Positions 14,913 to 16,500 of a stretch of 16,500 bases of DNA are shown here, piece after piece (within the stretch, counting starts at the first letter, position 1; every line of letters begins with the position of its first letter). The position numbers were made by a program, and so were the translations under genes. Location: assembly GCA_902766085.1 (NCBI GenBank), contig CACXCH010000083.1, positions 1 through 16,500 of the forward strand, written 5' to 3'. The notes beneath the pieces are model-generated. The model was given only the letters and a program-made list of their open reading frames with translations. It searched no databases and was not told where the DNA came from. Source of the DNA: an uncultured Eubacteriales bacterium (GTDB lineage Bacteria; Bacillota; Clostridia; TANB77; CAG-508).

Positions 14913-16091
14913 TTATTTTCCCTCCTTCAAACCTAAATATCTATATGGATTGCTCATATCTTGCAAGTTTTGTAAATCAGAATATACTGATTCAATTTGC
15001 TTAACTGTTACATCCCTTCCTCCAACACCATAGGTATAATTTATGGTTGGTATATTAATATTGTTAACAAACATATTCGAGACGATATCCTCAAATAATG
15101 GTCCTCCTGTTGCACTTAATAATGGAACTTTATCTAGAATGGCAACTGCTTTTGCATTTGAAAGTGCTTCTGCAATTTCCTTTCCTGGGAATGGTCTAAA
15201 TACTCTTATTTTTAATAAACCTGCTTTTATTCCCTTTTCTCTTAAGATATCAACTGTTTCTTTTACTGTTCCTGCTGTTGAATTCATACAAACAATAACA
15301 TATTCAGCATCATCCATTTTATATTCTTCAAAGAAACCATATTTTCTGCCAGTCATTTTCTCAAAGTCGTTAGCAACATCAAGAATAACTTTTTTAGCAT
15401 TTTCCATTGCAACTGCTTGTTGCTTTTTATGTTCTGTTAAATATGGTTGTAAGTCCATTGGTCCAATAGCTATTGGCTCATTTTTATTAAGTAAGTAATG
15501 CTCTGGTTTATATGTTCCTACAAACTTTTTAACATCTTCAGTTTCTTCAAGCATAATATTCTCAATTGCGTGTGATGTTATAAATCCATCTTGGCAGCAC
15601 ATTACAGGAAGCATTACGTCTTTGTTTTCTCCAATTCTATGTGCCATTAGCATATTGTCATAGGCTTCTTGGTTATTCTCCGAAAATAACATTATCCATC
15701 CAGAATCTCTAACTGCCATTGCATCTGAATGATCACTATGTATATTTAATGGTCCTGAAATTGCTCTATCAACTAATGCCATTACTATTGGAAGGCGTGA
15801 ACTTGAAGCAATTTGAATCATTTCCCACATATATTCAAGTCCATTAGCCGATGTGGCTGTCATAGCTCTTGCACCTGCAGCTTCAGCTCCAATGCAGGCT
15901 GCCATCGCACTATGTTCTCCTTCTACTGCTACAAATTCTGTGTCCACTTCTCCGTTAGCTACATAAGTTGAAAAATATTGTGGAATTTCTGTTGATGGAG
16001 TAATTGGGAATGCTGCAACAACATCAGGATTAATTTGCTTCATCGCATAAGCTGTAGCTTCATTTCCACTTAAACGTTCTCTAATACTCAT
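14913..16091 (-). CDS. porA: Pyruvate:ferredoxin oxidoreductase, alpha subunit
   Basis: This 392-aa alpha subunit carries the pyrimidine-binding half of the thiamine diphosphate site. Family motifs are the ITPSTEIPQ segment at residues 30-38, VEGEHSAMAACIGAEAAGAR at 56-75 with the glutamate that activates the cofactor, and TATSANGLEYMWE at about 78-90. They are followed by the domain II region (VRDSGWIMLFSENNQEAYD) and a C-terminal Rossmann-like domain beginning near YVIVCMNSTAGTVKE. The length is typical. The ATG abuts the porD stop. Its ribosome site GAGGAGGG lies in the last codons of porD, the same arrangement as at the porA-porB junction, with 16 identical bases up to and including the ATG. 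Confidence 0.95.
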   Translation of the reverse strand: MSIRERLSGNEATAYAMKQINPDVVAAFPITPSTEIPQYFSTYVANGEVDTEFVAVEGEHSAMAACIGAEAAGARAMTATSANGLEYMWEMIQIASSSRLPIVMALVDRAISGPLNIHSDHSDAMAVRDSGWIMLFSENNQEAYDNMLMAHRIGENKDVMLPVMCCQDGFITSHAIENIMLEETEDVKKFVGTYKPEHYLLNKNEPIAIGPMDLQPYLTEHKKQQAVAMENAKKVILDVANDFEKMTGRKYGFFEEYKMDDAEYVIVCMNSTAGTVKETVDILREKGIKAGLLKIRVFRPFPGKEIAEALSNAKAVAILDKVPLLSATGGPLFEDIVSNMFVNNINIPTINYTYGVGGRDVTVKQIESVYSDLQNLQDMSNPYRYLGLKEGK

Positions 16092-16382
16092 TTATTTTCC
16101 CTCCTCTTCCATTGTAATTGCTTTGAAAGGGCAGACTTTTGCACAAACTCCGCATCCTTTGCAAAAATCGTAATTAAAGTTTTCTCTCTTTAAATCTTTA
16201 TTTACTGGGATTGCATCATCAGGGCAAACAGGAAAACATAATCCGCATTGTTTGCAAACTTCTTCATTCCAAACTGGTTTTCTGCTTCTCCAGTCACCTG
16301 TTTTGAAAGTTCTTGCATTTCCCGCATCATATATTGTTCCACCCGGTGTTAATTCTTCCCAAGTTGAATTATTATCTATCAT
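16092..16382 (-). CDS. porD: Pyruvate:ferredoxin oxidoreductase, delta (ferredoxin-like) subunit
   Basis: This 96-aa subunit holds two 4Fe-4S clusters that carry electrons from the catalytic core to ferredoxin. Two CxxCxxCxxxCP motifs are present, CKQCGLCFPVCP near residues 40-51 and CKGCGVCAKVCP near 74-85, and the N-terminal TPGGTIYDAGNARTFKTGDW region is typical of PorD. It is the first gene of the visible operon. The gamma subunit gene (porC/porG), often directly upstream, is not within the 118 bases to the window edge, which instead hold a structured leader. The ATG has no adjacent ribosome site. A strong AAGGAGAG lies about 33 nt upstream across a 10-bp hairpin. Confidence 0.95.
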   Translation of the reverse strand: MIDNNSTWEELTPGGTIYDAGNARTFKTGDWRSRKPVWNEEVCKQCGLCFPVCPDDAIPVNKDLKRENFNYDFCKGCGVCAKVCPFKAITMEEEGK

Positions 16383-16413
16383 AATTTTTTGTATGATTAT
16401 TTTTAATAATCAT
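16372..16413 (-). CDS. Possible 13-codon upstream reading frame overlapping porD
   Basis: An ATG at 16411-16413 sits 4 nt after GGAG and opens a frame reading MIIKNNHTKNYDR. Its TAA lies 10 bases inside porD in another frame. It could couple translation to porD by termination and restart, as an alternative to the hairpin-bridging idea. The equivalent place in the fic leader has no ATG, so it is not conserved between the two leaders. Confidence 0.25.
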   Translation of the reverse strand: MIIKNNHTKNYDR

Positions 16414-16494
16414 ATCTCTCCTTGTATAATATATTTAGATTTTTAAAAAGGCTTTATCTATAAACCTTTAATCTATTAATTTTATCAGTAACAT
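16383..16494 (-). promoter_or_regulatory. porD leader: pseudoknot-like element shared with fic, then SD and hairpin
   Basis: Read on the minus strand from ATGTTACTGAT (16494-16484), this is the second copy of the element before fic. Stem AAAGG/CCTTT (16465-16469 with 16447-16451) closes a 13-base loop. TAGAT in the loop (16456-16460) can pair with ATCTA (16436-16440). The ribosome site AAGGAGAG is at 16416-16423, hairpin arms are at 16405-16414 and 16392-16401 with a 3-base loop, and then come 9 nt and ATG. The hairpin sequence differs from that of fic although its position is the same. The promoter must lie beyond the window edge. Confidence 0.6.
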
Positions 16495-16500
16495 GATATA

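Noticed and set aside
1..16500. Insertion sequences, CRISPR arrays, tRNA or rRNA genes
   Set aside because: I saw no transposase-like protein, regularly spaced repeats, or cloverleaf or rRNA-like sequence in the window.

Overview
The window is AT-rich DNA from a Gram-positive bacterium, most likely an anaerobic clostridial member of the Firmicutes. This rests on the str gene order rpsL-rpsG-fusA-tuf, strong AGGAGG-type ribosome sites, sigma-A-like promoters, a clostridial SNF2 helicase, and an anaerobic multi-subunit pyruvate:ferredoxin oxidoreductase. The species cannot be named from sequence alone.

Layout, with most genes on the minus strand. Positions 1-3765 hold the str operon in reverse: tuf (its 3' part is cut off by the window edge), fusA, rpsG and rpsL. 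There is a promoter in front of rpsL and probable internal promoters before rpsG and tuf. Positions 3875-7214 hold three proteins I cannot assign. They are a single-pass membrane protein (517 aa) with its own promoter, then a perfect-consensus promoter driving a 58-aa very acidic protein and a 378-aa coiled-coil protein. Positions 7215-10169 encode an SNF2-family helicase that lacks the N-terminal SWIM zinc finger I would expect. A divergent promoter pair follows. On the plus strand come a 55-aa VbhA/FicA-like antitoxin (10361-10528) and a 198-aa Fic AMP-transferase toxin (10981-11577). These two are separated by about 450 bases containing a bidirectional terminator. Positions 11649-13811 encode Tex, an RNA-binding S1 protein. 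Positions 13965-16382 hold porD-porA-porB, which oxidise pyruvate to acetyl-CoA with ferredoxin.

The most unusual signal is regulatory. The leaders of fic (plus strand, 10876-10980) and of porD (minus strand, 16383-16494) are near copies: about 63 of 73 bases match in a hand alignment. Both can form a 5-bp stem with a 13-nt loop, and the loop can pair with the 3' tail as an H-type pseudoknot. Both then have a strong Shine-Dalgarno sequence (SD), then a hairpin of unrelated sequence, then ATG exactly 9 nt beyond the hairpin. A stress toxin and a central energy enzyme may thus share an undescribed cis-regulatory RNA. A third leader (the 517-aa gene) has the same SD-hairpin-ATG layout without the pseudoknot. 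A further oddity is the rpsL promoter. It sits inside a long terminator-like palindrome, so that only transcripts arriving from upstream would form the full terminator hairpin.
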